A DNA stretch of 64,000 bases from Aquimarina algicola (GTDB taxonomy: Bacteria > Bacteroidota > Bacteroidia > Flavobacteriales > Flavobacteriaceae), in the NCBI RefSeq assembly GCF_006443095.1, contig NZ_VFWZ01000003.1:62001-126000 (forward strand). The letters are read 5' to 3'. Shown here piece after piece: positions 46,595-55,922 of the stretch (within the stretch, counting starts at the first letter, position 1; the number at the start of each line of letters is the position of its first letter). Below the pieces are notes generated by a model. The model was not told where the DNA came from. It worked only from the letters and a program-made list of their open reading frames with translations, and ran no database searches. The position numbers were made by a program, and so were the translations under genes.

Positions 46595-46626
46595 AAGAAC
46601 TCTAAAAATGATCTTTTAGAGTTCTT
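46595..46626. terminator. Bidirectional terminator between convergent genes
   Basis: Perfect 13-bp stem AAGAACTCTAAAA (46595-46607), 6-base loop, TTTTAGAGTTCTT (46614-46626). It lies between the stops of the convergent genes ending at 46507 and 46659, with T-rich sequence on the minus-strand side, so it can serve both. Confidence 0.75.
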
Positions 46627-46658
46627 CTTAAACTACCTAAAAAGCTAAACGTTTTATT

Positions 46659-49600
46659 TTATTTAATAATAAAACGTCTGGTTACCACCGCTTCTTCTGC
46701 TGTAATTCTAGCAAAATAAGTTCCTGATGGTAATGCGCTTACATCTACTTGAGATGTATTATCTTTTTTCCCTGCAACGTATACTTTCTGACCAAACATA
46801 GAGAAAATTTCTAATTGCTGTACAGGGATTTTCTCTACAGAAATATTGAGTGTTCCTCTTGTCACCGGATTTGGAGATAACACAAAACGACTATCGTCTT
46901 TAGTAATATCTGCCAAATCGTATGTATCTAATTTTACTGCAGTATTTTCTACACAAAAATCTGTGCTTTCTGAATCAGTAAAGTCTCCTCCTGATAAAAT
47001 TTCGCCAGCACTGCTCGATACTGTGTACGATCCATTACCAAACTCACAACAAATTCCATCGCCAAACGCGTCATTAATTGTAAACGTATAACTACCTGTA
47101 GCCAAACCACTAATAGTCTCGGTAACCGTAGAACCATCAGGATTAGACGCACTATAGCTCTCTGATGCTACAATTGTACCTGCTGCGTCTGTTAATGTCC
47201 AAGATGTTTCTTCAGGATAGTTATCAAAAGTGATACTTACAGTTATATCTCCTGTTGCACAATTTGATCCTCCTGAGCCTGAGCCTGTAGATAATTCAAT
47301 CTTATCAATAGCGGCATCTGCTTGCCATGTAGATCCAGTAACACGAACAAATCTTAATTGTAATCCAGAACCAATATAATCTGCCAGATCTACTGTTGCA
47401 GTTTGCCATGAGTTACCTTGATTTCCGGTTCTGCTCCAAATACTTGTCCAGGTCACCCCCTCATCATTAGTAGCTTCTAATGCTAATGAACCAAAATCGG
47501 TACCTCCAAACATATGATATCTAAATGAGAATACCGCTGACCCTGCATCATTAAGATCAAAACAAGGAGAATTGAGTGTAGCTCTTTTTTGTGGAAACCC
47601 TGTACCATTGCCAGAGGCTTCTACAAACAAATATGAAACTCCATCATCTGCCGAAGAAGGCCCTGTATTTCGAGATGGAGTTCCACCTGAGTTTTGCAAC
47701 CAATCTAAATCGTCTGTAGCATCTTGAGTCCATGCCCCAATGCCTGATTCAAAGCTTTCTGCATATGGCAATAATAGTCCATCTACACAACCGGGTCCCG
47801 TAGTGCTCTCTAGAGTTGTAACACTGATACTATTACTAGCAGGAGATTCATTATTTGATGCATCTTTGGCAACAACAAAGAACTCATAAGTTGTTAGAGG
47901 TGTCAATCGATTTGCAACATAAACGGTATCTGTTACTGTCTCTAATAATGTTGCATCTCTATAGACATCATAACTGGTAACACCAATATTATCGGTAGCA
48001 CTATTCCATTGCAAGGTGATTTGTCGAGCAGTGGTATCGATTGCGGTAAGGTTTGTAGGTGCAGTAGGCGCCTCATTATCTATAATCTCTGGTTCTAATT
48101 TGAAAGCTACTACATAATTTTTTCTAATACTATTTGTACCAAAATACTCTCCTGTATACCAAAAAGTCATATCATCCAGAGGGTCTATTGTCATTTGTCC
48201 ATAATCTCCATATCTAAAAGAACCTGATGGATTATTACCATTTACCGATACTTGTTCTGCGGCTGTCATAGTACCAAGTGGATCACTTGCAAGTCTACCG
48301 GTATAGCGTAATGAAGGAAAAACTGAAGTGCTTACCACAGTATATCCTAACCCGATATTACCTTGAGCGTCCATTGCCATACTACCACAAAAAGCACTAA
48401 GTCCATCTGGCTGTGCATATGTTCCTTCTTGATAGATCGTCCATGGCTGACCATCGGCAGTTTGTCTGAGTTCATACCAACGAATGCCTGCCAAACTATC
48501 TGTACCGTCTAAATCTACAGCAAAATTAAGTACAATAGAATTGTGCGTACCAAAACGTCTATAATGAGTCATGTACATCATAGTTGCCTGTAGTGCATCG
48601 ATATCTGGTCCTGATGGTTGTTCCAGATTTGAAAAAGATCCATTATCAAATACACTATCAAAAGGTGCTGTCGTGATTTCTTGTGGCTGCGAAATCGTTG
48701 AGTTTGCAGGATTTACCCAATCTACATCTGTTGTCCATACTTTGATATGATCTTGATTAACACCAGCCCAGCTATCATCTTGTAAATAAAGTATTGAATG
48801 TCCTACTCCTACAGGAGGTAAGTTGATTCCTGTAGCATTTGATCCTCCTGGACTATAAAAACCATTGGTTTCTGCTCCTGGTAAAGGAAATCCTATCATT
48901 TGTGCATTTGGGTCTCCTACAAGCATCAAATCTCTTTCTAATGCAAATACTACATCATTAACATCGGGAGAGTTTTGGTCTTTATTGGCTGTAATATAAT
49001 ATCCATCACTCCATATAGAGAGTTTTTCATAATCAGGAAATGTATCAGTATCAAAACGGTAAGAGAACCATCCATCATTTATAGGATCTGGTCCTTGAGA
49101 AACTGCGATCAAAAATCCTTTTTCAGGCTCAGAAGGAGATGAACCAAAAAACTGCATGATCACAAAACGATCTGCAAAGTTATCATATACTACTATAGGA
49201 TCTCCATCAGAGTTGTCACTTTCGTTAGGAAATAATGTAGCCAAAGAAGCTTCTGGTAGTAACACATTACCATTTCTATCTCGGATTCCGAATCCAGTAT
49301 TAAATGCGTATACATAATGATTAGGCCCTATCGCTCCTGTAGGATCCGTAGGAGTACTAAATCCTTCAAAAGTGTCAAAAGATGCAACCTGTGTCGAGAT
49401 AGCCGCTTTTGTGGATTTTTGTTGTACTTGCGCTAAAGGGTCTGATTGTCCAGCCGCAGGAAGCCCCTTACCAGGAACAAAAGTGTTCTTACCTCTGCGC
49501 TTTTCGCTACCATTTTTGATGATTCCTTTTGCAGAAATAATATTATCCATCTTAGATAATGCAGGAATATTTCTTACATAAGAAGCCTTGCTGTGCGAGC

Positions 49601-49682
49601 TAGCTTTCATAGGTGATTTTTGAGCAAAAAGCCCAAAACTACACAACATAAAGAGTGTGCAATAAAAGAGTGAAATTTTCAT
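46659..49682 (-). CDS. Large secreted multidomain protein with T9SS sorting domain
   Basis: 1007 residues with an N-terminal signal peptide (to about residue 20, FGLFAQ). A long beta-rich region (about 95-535) is followed by a fibronectin type III domain (about 545-628, LTAIDTTARQITLQWNSA), a MAM-like jelly-roll (about 640-805, YAESFESGIGAW ... SFRYHMFGG), a further beta domain (about 815-920, with FGDGICCEFGNGSY) and a C-terminal type A sorting domain (about 935-1007) ending LPSGTYFARITAEEAVVTRR. It should cross the outer membrane by T9SS. Substrate unknown; probably adhesive or degradative. Confidence 0.88.
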   Translation of the reverse strand: MKISLFYCTLFMLCSFGLFAQKSPMKASSHSKASYVRNIPALSKMDNIISAKGIIKNGSEKRRGKNTFVPGKGLPAAGQSDPLAQVQQKSTKAAISTQVASFDTFEGFSTPTDPTGAIGPNHYVYAFNTGFGIRDRNGNVLLPEASLATLFPNESDNSDGDPIVVYDNFADRFVIMQFFGSSPSEPEKGFLIAVSQGPDPINDGWFSYRFDTDTFPDYEKLSIWSDGYYITANKDQNSPDVNDVVFALERDLMLVGDPNAQMIGFPLPGAETNGFYSPGGSNATGINLPPVGVGHSILYLQDDSWAGVNQDHIKVWTTDVDWVNPANSTISQPQEITTAPFDSVFDNGSFSNLEQPSGPDIDALQATMMYMTHYRRFGTHNSIVLNFAVDLDGTDSLAGIRWYELRQTADGQPWTIYQEGTYAQPDGLSAFCGSMAMDAQGNIGLGYTVVSTSVFPSLRYTGRLASDPLGTMTAAEQVSVNGNNPSGSFRYGDYGQMTIDPLDDMTFWYTGEYFGTNSIRKNYVVAFKLEPEIIDNEAPTAPTNLTAIDTTARQITLQWNSATDNIGVTSYDVYRDATLLETVTDTVYVANRLTPLTTYEFFVVAKDASNNESPASNSISVTTLESTTGPGCVDGLLLPYAESFESGIGAWTQDATDDLDWLQNSGGTPSRNTGPSSADDGVSYLFVEASGNGTGFPQKRATLNSPCFDLNDAGSAVFSFRYHMFGGTDFGSLALEATNDEGVTWTSIWSRTGNQGNSWQTATVDLADYIGSGLQLRFVRVTGSTWQADAAIDKIELSTGSGSGGSNCATGDITVSITFDNYPEETSWTLTDAAGTIVASESYSASNPDGSTVTETISGLATGSYTFTINDAFGDGICCEFGNGSYTVSSSAGEILSGGDFTDSESTDFCVENTAVKLDTYDLADITKDDSRFVLSPNPVTRGTLNISVEKIPVQQLEIFSMFGQKVYVAGKKDNTSQVDVSALPSGTYFARITAEEAVVTRRFIIK

Positions 49683-50189
49683 ATGTGTGAAATTTGGTTA
49701 ATTTAATTACTGGGCTACATACCAATTTTCACATAAGTTTTTTTCTTGCATTTTCTTAAAAAAACAAGAATTAGGTTAAGGGTTTGGGTAAGAACTATTT
49801 CAACATATGACTGGAATAAATATAAAGCATTTCGCCACAAAACAAAAAATAAAACCATATAAAATCCTTAAAAACAAATAATTACGGTATAACCTTACAG
49901 TAATTAAGGAATTCGCTTTTGCAATATTGTTGCATTTGTGTATCCGCAATGAATTTTGAAAAATAAAGTATTTTATCCTTAAAGCATTAAAAACAAACAT
50001 AAGATGCTACATTAACCTTAACCTCATAAAAAAGCAATCTTTTACACTTTAAAAAAACCCTTCATCTCTATGATAAAGGGTTCCCTAACAAACACTACGG
50101 AAAACGGTAGTTTTCCTAAACAATCGAAATTGTCATCAACAACTAAAATAAAGGCGATCGGATTTTTTCCAGTACGAATTAAAATTGTA
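49683..50189. other. 507-bp intergenic region
   Basis: AT-rich upstream region of the T9SS-cargo gene and downstream region of the Crp-family gene. Apart from the terminator at 50056-50082 I found no gene, no clear TAnnTTTG box in the minus direction and no repeat. The ORF-like stretch around 49800-50000 on the minus strand has no protein character. Confidence 0.5.
50056..50082 (-). terminator. Rho-independent terminator of the Crp-family gene
   Basis: Arms AACCCTTCATC (50056-50066) and GATAAAGGGTT (50072-50082), 10 of 11 pairs plus a 5-base loop. Read on the minus strand the stem is followed by a run of seven Ts, the classic terminator form, 108 bp after the stop of the gene at 50190. Confidence 0.8.
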
Positions 50190-50816
50190 TTAAGCGGTCA
50201 TATCATATCTGAGACGACTGCGTATTCTACTAAGTGAAGGTGGTTTTATTCCTAAATAAGAAGCGATATAATATTGCGGAATTGTTTTATATATATTTGG
50301 ATGTTCTTTTACAAAGTATTTATATCGCTCCTCTGCTGTATACAACAAAAATGAAGAAGACTTATACCTCGAAGCACATATTGTTTTTTCTAGAATAGTC
50401 CTAAAAATTTTATTGAACAAAAGGTTATGGTTAATAGAGGTATATAATAGATGTAGATGCGTTTTATATACTCTTGAAAAAGTTAGCGCTTCTACATTTA
50501 TTTGAGTTGTTTTATTCTCTAAATAAGCGCTAATATCCATAACAAAGCAAGGAGCCTCGAAAAACATTGTTGTAATTTCTTCTCCTTTACTATTGATCTC
50601 AAAACTTCGTAATATGCCTTCTGCCAAAAATGCAATTGGATGTGTAAAAGTCCCTTTTTTGATAAGATATTGCTTTTTGTGTAGTTCTTCGTGATGAAAA
50701 AGCGTTAAAAAATCATTCTTAACGCTTTTATCTAATGATGAATCGTCAGAAATAAGTGATTCTAAAACCATTTTATCTTTTTCCGACATGTAATTCTTTG
50801 ATTTTAATATGTACAT
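50190..50816 (-). CDS. Crp/Fnr-family transcriptional regulator
   Basis: 208 residues: an N-terminal cyclic-nucleotide-binding-type beta roll (about 40-130, KKQYLIKKGTFTHPIAFLAEG) and a C-terminal winged helix (about 160-205, IPQYYIASYLGIKPPSLSRI). The PEGE-R-A phosphate cassette of true cAMP binders is not evident, so the ligand is unknown, as in most Bacteroidota members. ATG at 50816 or, nine residues later, at 50789 (MSEKDKM). Single-gene transcript with its own terminator. Confidence 0.85.
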   Translation of the reverse strand: MYILKSKNYMSEKDKMVLESLISDDSSLDKSVKNDFLTLFHHEELHKKQYLIKKGTFTHPIAFLAEGILRSFEINSKGEEITTMFFEAPCFVMDISAYLENKTTQINVEALTFSRVYKTHLHLLYTSINHNLLFNKIFRTILEKTICASRYKSSSFLLYTAEERYKYFVKEHPNIYKTIPQYYIASYLGIKPPSLSRIRSRLRYDMTA

Positions 50817-51011
50817 CGCAAGCCTTATTTTATGTGTTATATTTCTATAAGCACAATTGTAGCATAACGTGACATTTTAAAATTAAATAGTTTGCTCGAT
50901 AGTCGAAACTCGAATATATTTTGGAATTGCTTACTCTAAAGTATTTTACTTTTTATTGTGTCTCCTAATTCTTATCAGTACTCTGTATTACATTATATCT
51001 ACACGAAAGGA

Positions 51012-52082
51012 TTAAAGTTCAATTCTCAAACCAAGAGAAATATTATTTTGTTCTATTTCTGCATCTTCGAAAATAGGAGAAAGATCGTATTTTGCATATA
51101 GTGAGAGATCACCACAACCTATATAGCCGCTTATACCATAAACGATATCACTGGTATTATAATCTCTTTTGATTTTATCTTTAATTCGCTCACCATTTTC
51201 TCTGTATTTTAATTTTTGGCGTGTACTCAAATTAAATCCTGCATACCCCCCAATACCAAAAATAAACTTGTATTCTGTAGAGTATCGTATGCTTTGCGCT
51301 GTTTCGGTTAATTCTGATGGCCCAAACTCAAAATGTACCGGGATAACAAGATTATCCATTCTAAATTTTGATTTGCTAAGTTCAACTCTGAACTCTTCTA
51401 AGCGTACTTGATTATTACTTTCTACAAAGTATCTATTTCCTTCTGGTTTTAATCCATTGTTTGTGTAGGACAATCCGTATTTTAACCTTAAGAAATTGGT
51501 ATTTTTAAAGACTCTTGTCTTCCATACCCAACCAATTTCAAAAAACCGACTTCCTGCTCCTTTATAGTCAAGATCATCAAAGCCTTTATCTTCTGAAATA
51601 GCATTATTAAAACCTGTTGCGATCACAAGGTGAGAAGTTGTGCGACGATCATATTTTATTTCTTTTTCCTTATCGGGATTAATCTTTATCCCAAATAAAA
51701 TATCGTTGCTATTCTTACTTTTAGCTCCGACACCTATCCATACTTCTGGATCTTCTTCTTGATCGGATTCAATACCGTTTCTTTGTATTAATGCGATTTG
51801 ATTATCTATAATTGCTATTTTGTTTTCAATATTTAAAGCGTGGGTTTTTGCTGCATTTTCTTTTTGTCTTTGCGCTTCTTCTATTGTAATTTCTTTATTA
51901 ATCAATTGATCATTGATCTTCTCAACTTTTTGTTTTAGTGCTTCTTTTTCTTGTAAAACGATCTGCTCTTTTTGTTGCTCTAGTAGTTCTAATTCGCTGT
52001 TTATTTCTCTCTCTTGCGCATTTGTTAATTGAACAAGAAATGACATGACTACAATTGTAGCTAGTGTAACTATGGTCTTCAT
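51012..52082 (-). CDS. Predicted outer-membrane beta-barrel protein with coiled-coil head
   Basis: The ATG at 52082 gives 356 residues with a signal peptide (to LTNAQ, about residue 22); the longer in-frame form from 52133 would precede it with non-signal residues. Residues ~25-95 form a Glu/Lys/Gln-rich coiled coil; from about 115 on, alternating strands ending SLGLRIEL, with a terminal Leu and aromatic-poor last strand, suggest a porin-like barrel of the flavobacterial type. It ends the sigma factor / membrane protein operon and may be its regulated or sensed partner (inference). Confidence 0.7.
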   Translation of the reverse strand: MKTIVTLATIVVMSFLVQLTNAQEREINSELELLEQQKEQIVLQEKEALKQKVEKINDQLINKEITIEEAQRQKENAAKTHALNIENKIAIIDNQIALIQRNGIESDQEEDPEVWIGVGAKSKNSNDILFGIKINPDKEKEIKYDRRTTSHLVIATGFNNAISEDKGFDDLDYKGAGSRFFEIGWVWKTRVFKNTNFLRLKYGLSYTNNGLKPEGNRYFVESNNQVRLEEFRVELSKSKFRMDNLVIPVHFEFGPSELTETAQSIRYSTEYKFIFGIGGYAGFNLSTRQKLKYRENGERIKDKIKRDYNTSDIVYGISGYIGCGDLSLYAKYDLSPIFEDAEIEQNNISLGLRIEL

Positions 52083-52190
52083 GTAATTTGATTTTTGACA
52101 CTTTGTGGGGATGCCTAAAGAGTAAGTAAGCATCTATAGTATTACATTACTTTTTAGAACTCCCACACAAAACTGATTGATGAATATTGT

Positions 52191-53009
52191 CTAATGATTT
52201 CTTTCTACGATAGTTGTTTTAACTTTTTGAAAACCTGTTTTTAGCGCTTCAAAAACACGTTTTTTAAATGTTTCATCCAACTCCCCTTCTATTTCTTCTA
52301 GAAGTGCGGTAGCATTTACTTTTGCATAATCTGATTGAAATATTTTTTCTTGAGCTATTTCTCTTTGTGCTTTATATAATAATTGATCAATTTCTTCGTC
52401 TGATACAGATCTGTTATTTTTTTCTAATTCTGCTACTTTGGCAATTACCTCTTCAACTTTGTTATGTATAATAGAGTCATGTATAGGTACTATATCATTT
52501 GGTGTTACCAAAATCTCTTTATTTTCTTTTAAAATTGTATTTGCTATTGTAGTATTAGAATTGCGAGTATTCTTATCTTCTACTTGTACCATAGAGGATG
52601 TTTGATTCTCTTTTTTCTGTCTTGTAGCTTCTACAGTTTTTGCTACACTAGTAGTTATATCATACTTTTTTTCAACAATAAGAGTATCGTTTTTAACCAA
52701 TTGTTTGTTAGTATCTCGATTTTCTATACTTTTTTCATTGGTATTTTTTATTATTGATGTATCCTGAACCACGAATTTTGTAGAGGTATTATTGGGTGAT
52801 GAGGTATTGGTTCTAAAAAGCATGGTAGTCGTTAATATTCCAATAAATATAGCTGCGACAGCCAACCACCATTTCTTTTGATTGTTCTTTTTCTGAAGTT
52901 GCGTATTATCTATCCGCAATGCCAAACGTTCCCACGAATTAGAAGAAGGCTCTATAGTATGCCCTTCTAATTTTTCTCTCATTCTATCTTCAAACTTTAA
53001 TGGCGCCAT
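52191..53009 (-). CDS. Single-pass membrane protein, candidate anti-sigma factor
   Basis: 272 residues with an N-terminal cytoplasmic part (LKFEDRMREKLEGHTIEPSS), one membrane segment (about 47-65, WWLAVAAIFIGILTTTMLF) and a long low-complexity Thr/Asn/Lys periplasmic part. The gene overlaps the ECF sigma gene by 20 bp. No canonical zinc anti-sigma motif is visible; the role is inferred from the operon order sigma, membrane protein, outer-membrane protein, often seen in Flavobacteriia. Confidence 0.65.
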   Translation of the reverse strand: MAPLKFEDRMREKLEGHTIEPSSNSWERLALRIDNTQLQKKNNQKKWWLAVAAIFIGILTTTMLFRTNTSSPNNTSTKFVVQDTSIIKNTNEKSIENRDTNKQLVKNDTLIVEKKYDITTSVAKTVEATRQKKENQTSSMVQVEDKNTRNSNTTIANTILKENKEILVTPNDIVPIHDSIIHNKVEEVIAKVAELEKNNRSVSDEEIDQLLYKAQREIAQEKIFQSDYAKVNATALLEEIEGELDETFKKRVFEALKTGFQKVKTTIVERNH

Positions 53010-53559
53010 TGTGCATTCTATTTTGGTAACTTAATTTTTGCTGTAACATCTTTCTTGCTTTAAAAAGTTGTGATTTTGATGTACTTTCAGAAATCTGTAA
53101 CATATCTGCAATTTCAATATGTTTATAGCCTTCTATAGCATACAATACAAAAACCATTTTGTATCCTGGAGGCAAACTATCTATCAACTCTTGAATTTGT
53201 TCTACTTCTAATATCGAATTAATGTTGTTCCAGGATTCTTCATTATAATTTGTGATTTCTTCTGTAAACAGCGTATGCTTCTCTTTTCTTAAAAATGATA
53301 TCGATTCATTAATCATAATCCTTCGTATCCAGCCTTCAAAACTTCCTTCTGATTTAAAAGTATTGAGATTTGTAAATACTTTTAAAAAACCAGTCAGCAT
53401 AACTTCTTCTGCACAGTTGGTATCGCGGATATATCGTCTACATACTGCCAGCATTTTGGGAGCATATAGATTGTATAGCTCTTGTTGCGCATCTCTGCGC
53501 TGCTTCTTTGCTCTTTTAATTAGCTGTACTTCGTTTTTATAGAATTGAATGACTTTCAA
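52990..53559 (-). CDS. ECF-type RNA polymerase sigma factor
   Basis: 189 residues with region 2 (about 25-95: ELYNLYAPKMLAVCRRYI, then GSFEGWIRRIMINESISFL) and region 4 (about 125-175: LPPGYKMVFVLYAIEGYKHI, then SESTSKSQLFKARKML). Standard ECF length, without regions 1.1 and 3. The start seems to be TTG at 53559. A 7-bp inverted repeat lies 27 bp upstream. First gene of a three-gene operon. Confidence 0.92.
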   Translation of the reverse strand: MKVIQFYKNEVQLIKRAKKQRRDAQQELYNLYAPKMLAVCRRYIRDTNCAEEVMLTGFLKVFTNLNTFKSEGSFEGWIRRIMINESISFLRKEKHTLFTEEITNYNEESWNNINSILEVEQIQELIDSLPPGYKMVFVLYAIEGYKHIEIADMLQISESTSKSQLFKARKMLQQKLSYQNRMHNGAIKV

Positions 53560-53585
53560 TTTTAATATGAATTGATTTATTCTTC

Positions 53586-53605
53586 TATATGCATAGACGC
53601 ATATA
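53586..53605. repeat. 7-bp inverted repeat upstream of ECF sigma gene
   Basis: TATATGC, six bases, GCATATA: a perfect dyad in the 99-bp gap between the ECF sigma start and the polyprenyl synthase stop. Position suggests an operator or promoter element; no evidence beyond symmetry. Confidence 0.35.
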
Positions 53606-53658
53606 AAAATGAAAAGGTTGCCCGATACTTAAAAAATAGTGATTTTTTTTGACTATGG

Positions 53659-54636
53659 TTATTTTTTGCGGTCTATTACATAGGTCACCATGAGCTCTAA
53701 AGAAGATTTATAATCAGAATCAGGATATTCTGAAAGAATAGTCAAAGCTTCTTCTTTGAATTGATGCATTACTGTTATTGCATATTCTAGTCCCCCATTC
53801 TCTTTTACAAACTTGATAACTTCTTTGACTCTTTTTTTGTTCTTATTATGATTTTTGACAGAATTGATCAACCATTTTTTTCTTTCTTTAGAACAATGAT
53901 TCAATGTATAAATCAAAGGAAGTGTCATTTTTTGCTCTTTGATATCTATACCCGTAGGCTTTCCTATAGCAGTATCACCATAATCAAAAAGATCATCTTT
54001 AATTTGAAAAGCCATACCGATTAACTCGCCAAATTTTTTCATTTTTTGAACATGATCAGTCTCTGGGGCAACAGAACAAGCTCCTAAACCACAACATGCT
54101 GCAATAAGAGTAGCTGTTTTTTGACGAATGATATCATAGTACACTTCTTCTGTTATATCTAGATTTCTAGCTTTTTCTATTTGAAGTAGTTCTCCCTCGC
54201 TCATCTCACGAACGGCTACCGAAATAATTTTAAGTAAGTCAAAATCTCCATAATCGATAGAAAGCAATAGCCCTTTTGATAGTAAATAATCTCCAACTAG
54301 TACTGCTATTTTATTTTTCCATAGTGCATTGATAGAGAAAAAACCTCTTCTTTGATTAGAATCATCTACTACATCATCATGAACAAGAGTTGCAGTATGT
54401 ATCAACTCTATAACCGACGCACCTCGGTATGTCCTATTATTTATTTCTCCTCCAGAGACCATTTTTGCCACGAGAAACACAAACATTGGTCTCATTTGTT
54501 TTCCTTTTCTGTTGACAATATAGTGGGTGATTCTGTTGAGCAGAGCAACTTTTGAAGACATCGACTCTGAGAACTTTTGTTCAAAAAGTTCCATTTCTTC
54601 AATAATAGGCAGTTTTATTTGCTCTACGACTTTCAA
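53659..54636 (-). CDS. Trans-polyprenyl diphosphate synthase (octaprenyl-type)
   Basis: Elongates farnesyl/geranyl diphosphate, probably for the menaquinone side chain. The 325 residues carry the first aspartate-rich motif in HDDVVDDSNQRRG (about 85-97) and the second in QIKDDLFDYGD (about 215). The N-terminus KVVEQIKLPIIEEMELFEQK is as in flavobacterial homologues, which supports the TTG start at 54636. Chain length cannot be read reliably from sequence. Confidence 0.9.
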   Translation of the reverse strand: MKVVEQIKLPIIEEMELFEQKFSESMSSKVALLNRITHYIVNRKGKQMRPMFVFLVAKMVSGGEINNRTYRGASVIELIHTATLVHDDVVDDSNQRRGFFSINALWKNKIAVLVGDYLLSKGLLLSIDYGDFDLLKIISVAVREMSEGELLQIEKARNLDITEEVYYDIIRQKTATLIAACCGLGACSVAPETDHVQKMKKFGELIGMAFQIKDDLFDYGDTAIGKPTGIDIKEQKMTLPLIYTLNHCSKERKKWLINSVKNHNKNKKRVKEVIKFVKENGGLEYAITVMHQFKEEALTILSEYPDSDYKSSLELMVTYVIDRKK

Positions 54637-54771
54637 CTATGTATTCTTGGATGCTATTAATTATTCGGTGCTAAGATAATGTAAATAGTTTTTCTGTTAC
54701 AATACTATAGTGTTATATATGTTAATATTAACGATAAATATAGATTTGTTGAGTAAAATCAAAGTGTTTTA

Positions 54772-55812
54772 TTAAGATTTATTTGCTAATTGACCACACG
54801 CAGCATCAATATCTTTGCCCCTACTTCTCCTTACATTAACAACAAAACCTTTGGATTCTAAAGCATGAATATACTTATCAATAGCAGAACCAGATGCTTG
54901 CTGAAACATCCCATCGTCTATAGGGTTATATTCTATTAGATTTACCTTGCAAGGTACATAGGTACAAAACTTAAGAAGAGCATCTATATCTTTTTGTTGA
55001 TCATTAATCCCTTTCCAAACCACATATTCGTATGTAATTCTACTTTTAGTTTTTTGATACCAATAGATTAGTGCTTCTTTGAGGTCTTCGAGTGAAAATG
55101 TTTGATTAAATGGCATTATAGAAGTTCTAACTTCTTCTATTGCTGAGTGTAGTGATACCGCTAATTTAAATTTAACTTGATCATCTGCCATTTTTTTAAT
55201 CATTTTTGGCACTCCGGATGTAGAAAGTGTGATACGTTTGGGAGACATTCCTAATCCTTCTGGTGAGGTAATTTTATCAATGGCTTTGAGCACATTATTA
55301 TAATTCATCAAAGGTTCTCCCATTCCCATAAATACAATATTAGACAAGGGACGACTATGATATAATTTGCTTTCTCTGTCTATCGCAACAACTTGATCAT
55401 AAATTTCATCTGGATTAAGATTCCTCATCCTTTTTAAGCGGGCAGTAGCACAAAACTTACAATCTAAACTACACCCTACCTGAGAGGAAACACAGGCTGT
55501 GGTTCTTGTTGGTGTAGGAATTAGTACTGATTCTACAACTAGGCCATCGTGTAATCTTACAGCATTTTTGATCGTCCCGTCTGTACTACGTTGCATTTGG
55601 TCCACTCTGATATGGTTGATCACAAAGTGTTCTTCTAGCATCAGTCGGGTGTCTTTAGAAATATTGGTCATATCTGAAAAATTATGGGCTCCTTTATTCC
55701 ATAACCATTCATAAACCTGATTACCTCTAAAAGCTTTATCTCCTTGTTCTTCAAAAAAAATTCTTAATTGATCTTTGGATAAAGCTCGTATGTCTTTTTT
55801 CTTTACACTCAT
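54772..55812 (-). CDS. rlmN: Dual-specificity 23S rRNA/tRNA adenine-C2 methyltransferase RlmN
   Basis: Radical-SAM methyltransferase for A2503 of 23S rRNA and A37 of tRNAs. The 346 residues include the CxxxCxxC cluster in GCSLDCKFCATA, the MGMGEPLMNY motif, and the C-terminal catalytic Cys in DAACGQL. Normal length. ATG start, with a -7-like TACTTTTG only 5 bp upstream on the minus strand (55817-55824), which would make the message nearly leaderless. Confidence 0.95.
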   Translation of the reverse strand: MSVKKKDIRALSKDQLRIFFEEQGDKAFRGNQVYEWLWNKGAHNFSDMTNISKDTRLMLEEHFVINHIRVDQMQRSTDGTIKNAVRLHDGLVVESVLIPTPTRTTACVSSQVGCSLDCKFCATARLKRMRNLNPDEIYDQVVAIDRESKLYHSRPLSNIVFMGMGEPLMNYNNVLKAIDKITSPEGLGMSPKRITLSTSGVPKMIKKMADDQVKFKLAVSLHSAIEEVRTSIMPFNQTFSLEDLKEALIYWYQKTKSRITYEYVVWKGINDQQKDIDALLKFCTYVPCKVNLIEYNPIDDGMFQQASGSAIDKYIHALESKGFVVNVRRSRGKDIDAACGQLANKS

Positions 55813-55922
55813 TTTGCAAAAGTATAAAAGATAAAGGGTACTTTGGCAGTTATCTAACTTTTCATTAGATACTAATTAATGTATATATCGTAAAATCTAG
55901 CTGTTATTGCTAAAAAAGAAGA

